From positions 1 through 55,875 of the IMG/VR virus record IMGVR_UViG_3300044729_003382: a stretch of DNA of 55,875 nt. One strand, written 5' to 3'. A model generated the notes under the pieces. That model saw only the letters and a list, made by a program, of their open reading frames with translations, did no database searches and was not told where the DNA came from. Origin of the DNA: a virus. A program made the translations under genes and the position numbers. This document shows, in pieces, positions 13,395 through 20,643 of the stretch (positions within the stretch are counted from its first letter, which is position 1; every line of letters begins with the position of its first letter).

Positions 13395-13765
13395 AACTTT
13401 TTATTTTTAAATCCTTCAATTAACAGGGAAGCTGTTGCGTAATTTGTGGCAAGAGGTATGTTGTAAACATTACAAACCCTCAGTAACATATTCACATCTA
13501 CAATGTGTGGATGAACAGCAAGTGGGTCTATAAAGAAAACAACACCATCTATCTCACCTTCTGCTATCATACTTGCTATTTGAGCATCACCACCCAAAGG
13601 ACCTGATTTCTTTTTAATGACTTGAATACCGGCGTGCTCTATGTGGGTGCCGGTAGTTCCGGTGGCAATGATTTGGTTATTTTTGAAAAAGTCTAACCTC
13701 TTCATAATAAAAGCAACCATGTCTGCTTTCTTACCATCGTGTGCTATAACTGCTATCTTCAACAT
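13391..13765 (-). CDS. mgsA: methylglyoxal synthase
   Basis: The 124-residue protein matches MgsA, which converts dihydroxyacetone phosphate to methylglyoxal and phosphate. Visible motifs are IAVIAHDGKKADM, the phosphate-binding ATGTTGTHIEH, the catalytic-Asp loop SGPLGGDAQI, and FFIDPLAVHPHIVDV followed by IPLATNYATA. It is somewhat shorter at both ends than the E. coli enzyme. A toxic electrophile-producing enzyme is an unusual phage gene; it could relieve phosphate limitation by bypassing lower glycolysis. It leads the coupled operon down to thyA. Confidence 0.9.
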   Translation of the reverse strand: MLKIAVIAHDGKKADMVAFIMKRLDFFKNNQIIATGTTGTHIEHAGIQVIKKKSGPLGGDAQIASMIAEGEIDGVVFFIDPLAVHPHIVDVNMLLRVCNVYNIPLATNYATASLLIEGFKNKKL

Positions 13766-13782
13766 ATGTAAATATACGAAAT

Positions 13783-13959
13783 TTATTTCATATTTACAAT
13801 ATTTTCTATCATTTTTTTTAAATTTTTACTTTGAATTTTTACTTTTATTACCCCGTCCCCCTCTACACTAACCCCGTCTGATATAATACTTTTTAATAAA
13901 GATAATTCAGTTTCGCTTATTTTATTTTCCACAGGTACTAATTCTATGTTTATTTCCAT
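13783..13959 (-). CDS. small hypothetical protein, 58 aa
   Basis: The ATG at 13959, behind a clear ribosome-binding stretch AAAAGGAAAAGG, gives MEINIELVPVENKISETELS and ends KKMIENIVNMK. An upstream in-frame ATG at 14064 would add unlikely sequence. It alternates strands and helices and is not recognised. Confidence 0.5.
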   Translation of the reverse strand: MEINIELVPVENKISETELSLLKSIISDGVSVEGDGVIKVKIQSKNLKKMIENIVNMK

Positions 13960-14014
13960 AACCTTTTCCTTTTGATAAAAATAATATTTGGAGGTATTAA
14001 ACCTTATAATTTTA

Positions 14015-14080
14015 TCATAATTTAACAAATTCCTCACAGATTGAATCAATTTTACGAGGTTCATAACTACAGTACTCCAT
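14015..14080 (-). CDS. possible micro-ORF, 21 aa
   Basis: The frame MEYCSYEPRKIDSICEEFVK-L lies one base after the stop of 14082-14273. It is supported only by position and a sensible composition; it may be noise. Confidence 0.2.
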   Translation of the reverse strand: MEYCSYEPRKIDSICEEFVKL

Positions 14081-14081
14081 A

Positions 14082-14273
14082 CTATACAACCTCAATCTCA
14101 CCAACTCTATATTTTCTACCAGTTGTATCTGCTTCAGCAGCCCGTCTTGCAAAATCCTCTGCTTCTTCCAATGTATCAAAATCATCCACCAAATCATTTT
14201 CATCTAATTTGGATACCCACATTTTTGGACTTTCCAATAATAATTGCTTATAAACTCTGTATTTAATTGCCAT
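14082..14273 (-). CDS. hypothetical protein, 63 aa
   Basis: MAIKYRVYKQLLLESPKMWV, followed by a DDFDTLEEAEDFARRAAEAD helix and a terminal strand RKYRVGEIEVV. Small proteins with a strand, a T-x-EEA helix and a strand are common in phages. It is preceded by an AAGGAAAT ribosome-binding stretch. Unknown function. Confidence 0.6.
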   Translation of the reverse strand: MAIKYRVYKQLLLESPKMWVSKLDENDLVDDFDTLEEAEDFARRAAEADTTGRKYRVGEIEVV

Positions 14274-14282
14274 AATATTTCC

Positions 14283-15035
14283 TTATTTTATTTGCCCTGC
14301 TTTTTTCAGCATTCTTGCAGTTTCAATCCATTTTTTACCTATTGGGTTATATATAGGCCTTCTAATAAATTCATTTACAGCTTTTTGAACTGCGTTTGGT
14401 GGTGGACCATATGTGGTATTATCAATAATTCTATAATCCTTTGCACCAAAAAGAGTTTGAAACTTACCCATATTCTCTTGGCAATCTTTCCAAATAGAAG
14501 TAACCAAATTTTCAGGTAATGTTCTATCTCTCCCAGCATTTCTTTCCTTTGCTACTTCTAACGATGTATTAACAAAAACCATCATACAATCATACCCTAA
14601 TGATTCAGCATGTTGTTTTTGCTTTTTTATTTTAGCAAAATCATCCCCCGTACCATCTATTATCATACCCAATCTACCCTCTTCATAAAATGCCCTTTGG
14701 GCTTGTGTTATTTTCTTTGCCCTATCTCTAATTCCACCAGGAACAGCAGTTATTGTAGCCCATAATTCGGGTTCTTCTCTTTCAATTCTACCCAAATCTT
14801 TTGGGTTTATACCATTCTTTTTTAATTGAGATTCAAAAGCAGTATCAGAATTAATTACTTTTAAACCTGATTGAGCAAAGGATGCTTTATATTTTCTATC
14901 TATACCAAATATTTCTTCGGATGTAAAAGATTTTCCTGAACCAGGCCCACCTGCCATGAATACGCATTTTAATATTCCTGGATCATCAACTCCCTCTGTA
15001 AGGATAATTCTTTTTAGTATTTCTCTCAATTTCAT
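14283..15035 (-). CDS. P-loop kinase of the zeta-toxin/AAA_33 type with leader-like N-terminus
   Basis: The Walker A motif GGPGSGKSFTSEEIFG lies near residues 29-44. DGTGDDFAKIKKQ and ERNAGRDRTLP (with the lid Arg residues) follow, giving the layout of zeta-toxin-like and polynucleotide kinases; 250 aa is typical. The first residues, MKLREILKRIILTEGVDDPG, resemble the packaged-protein leader, with LTE as a cleavage site. I recall such leader-plus-kinase proteins in marine phages. The substrate cannot be told from the sequence. Confidence 0.75.
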   Translation of the reverse strand: MKLREILKRIILTEGVDDPGILKCVFMAGGPGSGKSFTSEEIFGIDRKYKASFAQSGLKVINSDTAFESQLKKNGINPKDLGRIEREEPELWATITAVPGGIRDRAKKITQAQRAFYEEGRLGMIIDGTGDDFAKIKKQKQHAESLGYDCMMVFVNTSLEVAKERNAGRDRTLPENLVTSIWKDCQENMGKFQTLFGAKDYRIIDNTTYGPPPNAVQKAVNEFIRRPIYNPIGKKWIETARMLKKAGQIK

Positions 15036-15048
15036 AGTAAAACTCCCA

Positions 15049-15058
15049 TAATAAATAG
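15049..15058 (-). promoter_or_regulatory. candidate late promoter motif CTATTTATTA
   Basis: A TATTTATTA motif about 15-25 bases upstream of the leader-bearing kinase gene start at 15035, separated by a GGGAG ribosome-binding stretch. Confidence 0.3.
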
Positions 15059-15065
15059 TTATTTT

Positions 15066-15290
15066 TTACTTTTTAAACATATTTACTATTGAAGAAATAA
15101 CCCCATAAATAATACCCAATATAAAAGCAGAAGTAAAAATTGGCGCGGTAATAAACCACAATAAAGACCAAATAAGTATGGTGGTATCCGATAATTTAAC
15201 GCTCTTATTAGTAATTTGGAATAAGTGTAAAAAAAATGCCATTACTAAAGACCCACCTAAATATAATTCTAAATGAAATAAATTAAGCAT
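15066..15290 (-). CDS. small membrane protein, 74 aa, two spans
   Basis: Hydrophobic segments lie at about residues 8-26 (LYLGGSLVMAFFLHLFQI) and 40-68 (ILIWSLLWFITAPIFTSAFI and on), with a basic end (NMFKK). No holin motif is evident and the neighbours are not lysis genes. It overlaps 15283-15543 by eight bases. Confidence 0.6.
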   Translation of the reverse strand: MLNLFHLELYLGGSLVMAFFLHLFQITNKSVKLSDTTILIWSLLWFITAPIFTSAFILGIIYGVISSIVNMFKK

Positions 15291-15543
15291 TGGTATTGAT
15301 ATGTATTTTGTTAAATAAATTTACTAAGTCTACTAAATCAGTTTCGTTTGTTATTTTGAACGAATCTTCTTCAAACAAATAACAATACCAATTATCATCC
15401 TTTATTTCATCGCTCGATGATGTTACTAAAGCTATTCCACCAATATCTAAAACATAGTAATACCAATCTTGTGGACTTCCCGATTGTTCAGCTGGAACGA
15501 TAATCTTTTCAAATCCTAATTCACTAAATATTTGTTCTTTCAT
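15283..15543 (-). CDS. hypothetical protein, 86 aa
   Basis: Not recognised. MKEQIFSELGFEKIIVPAEQ, then an aromatic strand-rich centre (DWYYYVLDIGGIALVTSSSD, NWYCYLFEEDSFKI) and a helical end. The pattern of paired strands followed by a helix is often seen in small phage immunity-like proteins, but there is nothing to fix a role. Confidence 0.6.
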   Translation of the reverse strand: MKEQIFSELGFEKIIVPAEQSGSPQDWYYYVLDIGGIALVTSSSDEIKDDNWYCYLFEEDSFKITNETDLVDLVNLFNKIHINTNA

Positions 15544-15544
15544 T

Positions 15545-15832
15545 TTATTCTGGGTTTTTAAATTTGGGGGAGCATCCTAATATTATTGCATTCTTAAATA
15601 GTTGCCTTCTCCAAATTTTAATTTTATATTCTTTAATTACTTCTTGAATGATTTCTGAGAATTGGTATTCACATATTTCGTAATTGTTATAATCTATGAC
15701 CTTTTCTCCTAGCTCATTTTCGGATGCGTTTTGGATTAATTCATCAAAGTTAGCTGATGGAGTTGATGCTCTATATAACCTCCTATAACATTCGTGGATA
15801 GCTTGTTCTTCTTTTTTAGTTGCTAATGACAT
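15545..15832 (-). CDS. hypothetical protein, 95 aa
   Basis: Not recognised. A mostly helical, acidic protein (MSLATKKEEQAIHECYRRLY, FSEIIQEVIKEYKIKIWRRQ). It sits one base above 15283-15543 and four bases below 15836-16246. Confidence 0.6.
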   Translation of the reverse strand: MSLATKKEEQAIHECYRRLYRASTPSANFDELIQNASENELGEKVIDYNNYEICEYQFSEIIQEVIKEYKIKIWRRQLFKNAIILGCSPKFKNPE

Positions 15833-15835
15833 AAC

Positions 15836-16246
15836 TTATTCAAAACTGTAGTTAAACATAAAAATATTTTTATTTTTATTGTATTCACATTCGACTGTTA
15901 ATCCTGTTTTTTTATCGTAAAATTTGTTATCACCCATATAAACAGAATTTTCTCTTACTTGGTTTAAGATAAGTAATGCCATTTCATCGTCTTGAGTTGC
16001 ATTTGTGAACATTACATTTTTTGTTTCTCCATATTTGAAAACATAAAAGCTCATTAAATCAAAAGATGTGTGTTTAGTCCATAAACACCAAATTTCAGAT
16101 TCATATGTCTTATCCCAAGACGCAGTACTAAATTCTATCTTGTTGTAGGTCTTTATTTCATTTTCGGTAAAGCCAACCATTGGTTTTTGTGCTAAGCAAA
16201 TGGTTGTTATCCCCATTAGCATTAGAGTTGTTATTAGTTTTTTCAT
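15836..16246 (-). CDS. secreted protein with signal peptide, 136 aa
   Basis: The signal peptide MKKLITTLMLMGITTICLAQ ends with cleavage before Gln at residue 20, the usual Bacteroidetes pattern. The mature part is a small beta-rich domain (VGFTENEIKTYN, TGLTVECEYNKNKNIFMFNY) with a YVFKYGETKNVMF stretch. It should act in the periplasm or at the surface of the infected cell. No family is recognised. Confidence 0.7.
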   Translation of the reverse strand: MKKLITTLMLMGITTICLAQKPMVGFTENEIKTYNKIEFSTASWDKTYESEIWCLWTKHTSFDLMSFYVFKYGETKNVMFTNATQDDEMALLILNQVRENSVYMGDNKFYDKKTGLTVECEYNKNKNIFMFNYSFE

Positions 16247-16294
16247 TAATTATTTTTTTAGTATTTTTTTATTCTATACATACAACCCACTTTA

Positions 16295-17014
16295 TCATAC
16301 TTTCCCTACTTTAATTTCTCCATCGTAAATTAGGTATTGACGTGAATTTAAAGCATCAATCATAATGTATCTGCCACCTAAAAATTTCGCCATTCCAATC
16401 AAATCAATTTCTTTAATTTGGGTGTGTCCAAACACTTGAATGAATCGTTTTTTAATTCCATCTTTACCTCGTTTGTTATTTGAAGTTCTCAATGAATTCA
16501 ACCTAATCCAAATAGGTGATTGTGTTTCATTATCCCCATATGGATTAAAACCATTGAACTTAAAAATGAATGGAGAATATTTAAATGTTTCATTCAGTTT
16601 TTCAACTAAATTATCGCAATCCCAACTACCTCTAAAATTATCATTCATAAATACTGAAGATACACCAGCATGAGTACAAAGGAAATTATCAAATGAATAT
16701 GCCATTTGTAAATGTTCCATATTTTCTTTGAGTAACTGTCCAATATCAAATTTTAGAGCAGGTTGAAATCCCCTGTACGTTTCACCCATGTTCATATAAT
16801 GATAATCGTGATTACCTACCAAAAGTACAACTTCAACGCCACTTGTTTTTTTGAAATGGATAATTTCCTTAAAATTATGAATTTGGTCAATACCAGGAAT
16901 ATCAAATGAATCGAAATAATCTCCCACAAAAATAACCCTATCAGGTTTTTCCTGTTCTACAATTTCTTTCCAAATGGAACGTCCGTGAATATCACCGATG
17001 AATACAGTTTTCAT
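16295..17014 (-). CDS. PPP-type metallophosphatase
   Basis: The 239-residue protein has the motifs of calcineurin-like PPP phosphatases: GDIHGRSIW (residues 7-15), VGDYFDSFD (about 31-39), LVGNHDYHYMNMG (about 65-77), HAGVS (about 116-120) and FGHTQIKEID. Related bacterial and phage enzymes dephosphorylate proteins or bis-nucleoside tetraphosphates (PrpA/ApaH-like). It has its own sigma-type promoter at 17031-17062 and so may be expressed from early on. Confidence 0.85.
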   Translation of the reverse strand: MKTVFIGDIHGRSIWKEIVEQEKPDRVIFVGDYFDSFDIPGIDQIHNFKEIIHFKKTSGVEVVLLVGNHDYHYMNMGETYRGFQPALKFDIGQLLKENMEHLQMAYSFDNFLCTHAGVSSVFMNDNFRGSWDCDNLVEKLNETFKYSPFIFKFNGFNPYGDNETQSPIWIRLNSLRTSNNKRGKDGIKKRFIQVFGHTQIKEIDLIGMAKFLGGRYIMIDALNSRQYLIYDGEIKVGKV

Positions 17015-17030
17015 GATGTTTAATTATGGT

Positions 17031-17062
17031 GTAAATATACGAAGTAAATTTTGATTTTCCAA
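17031..17062 (-). promoter_or_regulatory. Bacteroidetes-type promoter, TATATTTAC class
   Basis: Minus-strand TTTGG (TTGG at 17062-17059), 19-base spacer, TATATTTAC (17039-17031). The layout fits TTTG-N19-TAnnTTTG closely. It drives the phosphatase gene. Confidence 0.75.
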
Positions 17063-17161
17063 ATTTTTTATCAGGTTAACTTGATCCTACACAAATACAA
17101 CATACTGGTAGAGTATAAGTGGGTGTAAACTTCACAAATAAGTAAGTTATATGAAATAAAA

Positions 17162-17500
17162 TTAAACAATAGTCCAACTACCATTATGAAGATAACATCC
17201 TTCTATAATTTCTTGTGTTTCGTTGTTTTTAATATCATATCTTGGTTTAACCTCAGTTAGATAAATTTTTCTATCAAAATAACCTTTAATCATAATAGTT
17301 ATATTCTTAACATAATCGTAATCCATATCTTTATATTCACGATATGTTAAATAACTTTCTTTATTAGTATTACCATCATATACTAAAATTAACGGTTCTT
17401 TTGTATCTACCCAACCATTAAATTTATCATGTTTGTTTATGATATTAAAAACACCAAAATCATTACATGATACATCTTGTCCTATTTTAAAATCTTCCAT
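17162..17500 (-). CDS. hypothetical protein, 112 aa
   Basis: The start at 17500 (MEDFKIGQDVSCNDFGVFNI) is chosen because the sequence from there is domain-like, whereas in-frame ATGs at 17524 and 17548 add a hydrophobic, probably untranslated lead. Beta-rich with a KESYLTYREYKDMDYDYVK stretch; ends YLHNGSWTIV. Not recognised. Confidence 0.55.
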   Translation of the reverse strand: MEDFKIGQDVSCNDFGVFNIINKHDKFNGWVDTKEPLILVYDGNTNKESYLTYREYKDMDYDYVKNITIMIKGYFDRKIYLTEVKPRYDIKNNETQEIIEGCYLHNGSWTIV

Positions 17501-17535
17501 ATTAAATTTGTTTAATTTTACATTCATATAACAAA

Positions 17536-17566
17536 TGATAAACAACATTAAAACGATTGTTTATCA
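17536..17566. promoter_or_regulatory. perfect inverted repeat TGATAAACAA-N11-TTGTTTATCA
   Basis: Ten-base arms with no mismatch lie between the end of 17586-17873 and the start of 17162-17500. It has no T-run like the terminators at 3396 and 26172, so an operator or an RNA hairpin in the leader of 17162-17500 is more likely. Confidence 0.5.
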
Positions 17567-17585
17567 TCAGACGTTATATTCAAGT

Positions 17586-17873
17586 TTATTTTTGTTTTGA
17601 TTTGTTTATGTGAAATTCTCTGACCATATTATAAATTTCATTATCTTTTGATACTAATGTTCTCATTGGATTTTTATTACCAATGTATCTCAACTGATAT
17701 ATTTCTTCCATATTAGAATCACTATGTAAATAGTAGTCCGCTGTTGGAAAATAAAGTGATATATCATATTGTGTTATATCAAATTCAACATCATCAGTAT
17801 CAAATGTGTAGTAGTCATTTATTTTTGGTGTATTATTCCAAAAAACCTCATCAACTTTAAATAACCAAATCAT
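17586..17873 (-). CDS. hypothetical protein, 95 aa
   Basis: Not recognised. MIWLFKVDEVFWNNTPKIND begins an acidic protein rich in Tyr and Asp (YYTFDTDDVEFDITQYDISL). No membrane span apart from a weak N-terminal stretch. The gene stands alone between 17942-18190 and the inverted repeat. Confidence 0.55.
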   Translation of the reverse strand: MIWLFKVDEVFWNNTPKINDYYTFDTDDVEFDITQYDISLYFPTADYYLHSDSNMEEIYQLRYIGNKNPMRTLVSKDNEIYNMVREFHINKSKQK

Positions 17874-17941
17874 AATTTCTTTTTTAATTGTAAAACAAAA
17901 ATAAACCTAAATATATCTGAGTATCGTTATGTGTAATATTT

Positions 17942-18190
17942 TTAAACTACATCGTGTGTCACTTCTAATATAGGTTTTTGAAAACAATTCGAAAACCATT
18001 CTATCCTCTTCAAACTATCCTCGTGTGTTTTTGTTGGTAGTGTCATTAATCGTGAGTCATGTACAGAATTCCATCCATGATTACACGCATTTACATTATC
18101 ACAAAACCATTCTGGATGGAATTCTGATTTGTTTTCAAATTGTTTTTCTACTACTCTAAATTTCATTGGTGATGTTGGTTCTTGATACAT
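17942..18190 (-). CDS. hypothetical protein, 82 aa
   Basis: Not recognised. It opens MYQEPTSPMKFRVVEKQFEN and contains His/Cys/Trp-rich segments (FHPEWFCDNVNACNHGWNS), which may bind metal. An in-frame ATG eight codons further in is an alternative start. A sigma-type promoter lies upstream at 18233-18264. Confidence 0.55.
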   Translation of the reverse strand: MYQEPTSPMKFRVVEKQFENKSEFHPEWFCDNVNACNHGWNSVHDSRLMTLPTKTHEDSLKRIEWFSNCFQKPILEVTHDVV

Positions 18191-18232
18191 TTTAAAAGAT
18201 TTTGTTAAGTTTAAAAATACATATTTCTAACA

Positions 18233-18264
18233 GCAAATATAAGTAATAAATTTTAATTTTCCAA
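18233..18264 (-). promoter_or_regulatory. Bacteroidetes-type promoter, TATATTTGC
   Basis: Minus-strand TTTGG (TTGG at 18264-18261), 19-base spacer, TATATTTGC (18241-18233): a full match to TAnnTTTG. It drives 17942-18190. Confidence 0.75.
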
Positions 18265-18268
18265 ATTT

Positions 18269-18655
18269 TTATGAATTAGTAAAATTGGAATTCAAAGAGT
18301 TCAAATCAATACGAGCAGTGTCGGTGGTTGCTGTAAACAATGTTGTTTGGTATTTTTTAGGGTTCCGCACCATTTTGTTTGCCATAATACACCCACATAT
18401 ACCACTTCCGCCATTTTTGGGGTTGCAACTACAAATGCTATGGTAAGGTACTACATCGGGTTCATAGTTTGAACTTGTGATGTCAAAAGGGGTAATGTTT
18501 ACTTGGTGAGGTATAGTTTTATCACCATCTATTGCTTCCAGTGTTTCCAGTTGTTTTTTGTACGCGTCGATCTTGGCTGCCAATACCATCCTATCTTCCT
18601 CCAACTTTTGGATATGGAGTTTTGTGTCGTAAATTGCTTTTTCTATTTTATTCAT
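18269..18655 (-). CDS. hypothetical protein with coiled coil and Cys cluster, 128 aa
   Basis: Residues about 3-42 form a coiled coil (TKLHIQKLEEDRMVLAAKID). A Cys cluster follows near residue 75 (HSICSCNPKNGGSGICGC), with four Cys that could bind zinc. The C-terminus (DTARIDLNSLNSNFTNS) is polar. Not recognised. Confidence 0.6.
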   Translation of the reverse strand: MNKIEKAIYDTKLHIQKLEEDRMVLAAKIDAYKKQLETLEAIDGDKTIPHQVNITPFDITSSNYEPDVVPYHSICSCNPKNGGSGICGCIMANKMVRNPKKYQTTLFTATTDTARIDLNSLNSNFTNS

Positions 18656-18661
18656 ATTTCA

Positions 18662-19312
18662 TTATTTTGATTTTGGTTTATAAAATCCAAGACCAACAAC
18701 TTCTTCCCAAAGTTGTTTCATTGTTGTTCTGATGGATTCTTTGTGTTTTTCATCCAAAAACCCAAAGTCATGTTTGTATCTCATTGCCATAGAATCAATT
18801 AGTTGTGGGTCAGGCTGTAGTTCGGGTTTAGTTTCTTCAATTAGTTTTCCGTCTTTCCATACATAAGTTTTTATGATGTTCCCTTGTTCATCAAAACACT
18901 CCACAATTCCATCTATCTTACCCTCTTTGTGTGGGGTTCTTATACGGATGTTGCCGTCCTCATAGAACCACTCCCAAATGCCTTCTTCTTGTCCTTTTGA
19001 GTTCTTCTGTCCTTTAATCCATACATTCCCGTTGGAGTAGTATTCAATGAGGGGTGTGAGTTCGGGTTTAGTTTCTTCAATCAGTTTTCCGTCTTTCCAA
19101 AGACGGGTTTGGGTAATGTTTCCTTGTTCATTAAACCACTCCACAATTCCATCTATCTTACCCTCCTTGTATGGAACTCTCCTTTTGATGTTTCCGTTTG
19201 GACAGAACCACTCCCAAATACCTTCTCGTTGTCCTTTGGAGTTCTTTTGTCCTTTAATCCACACATTTCCGTTAATGTAGTATTCAATGTAGGGTGTAAG
19301 TTCCTTGGTCAT
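18662..19312 (-). CDS. YwqK-like MORN-variant repeat protein, duplicated, 216 aa
   Basis: The protein contains two consecutive copies of a block of about 80 residues, each starting ELTPYIEYY or ELTPLIEYY and reading NGNVWIKGQKNSKGQ, then MORN-variant repeats (GNIRIRTPHKEGKIDGIVEC) and ending WKDGKLIEETKPEL. A unique C-terminal helix (EKHKESIRTTMKQLWEEVVG) follows. The ATG at 19312 lies just after the upstream stop; a longer frame starts only with TTG. It probably arose by internal duplication of a gene like 19317-19778. Confidence 0.7.
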   Translation of the reverse strand: MTKELTPYIEYYINGNVWIKGQKNSKGQREGIWEWFCPNGNIKRRVPYKEGKIDGIVEWFNEQGNITQTRLWKDGKLIEETKPELTPLIEYYSNGNVWIKGQKNSKGQEEGIWEWFYEDGNIRIRTPHKEGKIDGIVECFDEQGNIIKTYVWKDGKLIEETKPELQPDPQLIDSMAMRYKHDFGFLDEKHKESIRTTMKQLWEEVVGLGFYKPKSK

Positions 19313-19316
19313 AGGT

Positions 19317-19778
19317 TTAGTGTTTAGTTTCTTCAATTACTTCACCATTTTTCCATAGAGTGGTTTTGGTGATGTTTCCTTCTTCATCAAACCACTCCTG
19401 AATTCCATCCATATTACCATCTTTGAATGGGGTTCTAAAATCGATGTTCCCGTTTGGATAGAAAACCTCCTGAATACCGTCCACCTTACCCTCTTTAAAA
19501 GGGATTCTCCTTTCGATGTTTCCGTTCTCCCAGAAATACTCCCAAATGCCTTCTCGTTGTCCTACGGAGTTCTCTTGTCCTTTAATCCACACATTTCCGT
19601 TGTCGTGGTATTCAATGTAGGGTGTGAGTTCCTCATCTATCTTTTTTATCAACTCCAACACTAATGAGTTTCTACCCATTCGATAGGTTATTTGGAATTC
19701 TGTTTCTTTCTCAACATCCTTTGGGGGGAGATAATAAAGTTTTTCCAATTCGTCTTTTGTTAATTCTAGTTTTTTCAT
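19317..19778 (-). CDS. YwqK-like MORN-variant repeat protein, 153 aa
   Basis: An N-terminal helical part (MKKLELTKDELEKLYYLPPK) precedes an ELTPYIEYHDNGNVWIKGQE block and several MORN-variant repeats (GNIDFRTPFKDGNMDGIQEW), ending LWKNGEVIEETKH. The repeat block matches the downstream gene 18662-19312. The family role is unknown; such repeats may bind lipids or proteins. Confidence 0.7.
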   Translation of the reverse strand: MKKLELTKDELEKLYYLPPKDVEKETEFQITYRMGRNSLVLELIKKIDEELTPYIEYHDNGNVWIKGQENSVGQREGIWEYFWENGNIERRIPFKEGKVDGIQEVFYPNGNIDFRTPFKDGNMDGIQEWFDEEGNITKTTLWKNGEVIEETKH

Positions 19779-19781
19779 ATT

Positions 19782-20012
19782 TTAGTTTTTAATTTGCCTT
19801 GTTGTAGAGTATTTACGAATATCATCCCCAATCTCAAATCGGTGTGATAAATCCGTTATCTCGTAATGATTTCCACCAATTCGATATGAAAAACGTGCCA
19901 AACTCGTATCTTCTACCATAACTGATTTTCTAGTGATTATATAACTTTTTTCTGCTACAAAATCACACGAGTAAAGTGATGCAAATAGGGTAATTAGTAA
20001 GATTTTTTTCAT
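19782..20012 (-). CDS. small lipoprotein, 76 aa
   Basis: MKKILLITLFASLYSC forms a lipoprotein signal with the lipobox Cys at residue 16 followed by Asp, so the mature protein should be lipid-anchored in an envelope membrane. The 60 mature residues are beta-prone (KSYIITRKSVMVEDT, FSYRIGGNHYEITDLSH). It could be a superinfection-exclusion lipoprotein, but nothing specific supports that. Confidence 0.65.
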   Translation of the reverse strand: MKKILLITLFASLYSCDFVAEKSYIITRKSVMVEDTSLARFSYRIGGNHYEITDLSHRFEIGDDIRKYSTTRQIKN

Positions 20013-20103
20013 AATTGGGTGGGGTTTAGTGTTTCCATCCTATCCCTAATTTATTGATAGGAGTTAATTGTGAAGTATAGTTCATATAAGATATTACAAA
20101 ATT

Positions 20104-20643
20104 TTAGTTCCACCAATTTTTAAGTCCCGAACCATCAAATTTTCCCTCCCACTCATCTTGCTCAAAAAAATCACCTTGTCCTTTAATTATTTCACAAAAT
20201 TCTTCCCATTCCTTAACTTCAAGTTCACGAGATTTTAAAAAAACTTCGTGGTTATGATCTCTTTGTTCTTCAGTTAAACCATCTTCAACACTAAATAATT
20301 CAGGTCTATCTTCCAAAGGAACAAATTTAAGTTCATAATCATAACGTTTACCTAAAATGTTTTCAGCCATTGTAACATAGTTATCATCTATGTGATTTTG
20401 TAAAATCTCACAAGCACGCCTCATTTTGGCCACTTTTTTCATTTTAGTAGACTTAATCTCATTACCTTTATTCTCAATCCCATCAGCCATTTCATTAATG
20501 CCTGTGTTCATAAATTGAAATAAAGGCTGATAAGCCCACCAATGAAAATCGGTGAGAGCCTTTCTAAATAACCAGACATTTTTTATGAAGTTAATGAAAG
20601 ATAAAATTTTATCTTTGATTAGGGTGTAATATATTTTTATCAT
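20104..20643 (-). CDS. conserved phage hypothetical protein, 179 aa
   Basis: An aromatic N-terminus (FIKNVWLFRKALTDFHWWAY) is followed by a helical centre (TKMKKVAKMRRACEILQNHI) and an acidic tail (WEEFCEIIKGQGDFFEQDEW). I recall this combination, with the KxxKMRRAxxLL helix, in many tailed phages, with unknown function. It overlaps 20640-21005 by four bases, and the two probably form a conserved pair. Confidence 0.65.
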   Translation of the reverse strand: MIKIYYTLIKDKILSFINFIKNVWLFRKALTDFHWWAYQPLFQFMNTGINEMADGIENKGNEIKSTKMKKVAKMRRACEILQNHIDDNYVTMAENILGKRYDYELKFVPLEDRPELFSVEDGLTEEQRDHNHEVFLKSRELEVKEWEEFCEIIKGQGDFFEQDEWEGKFDGSGLKNWWN

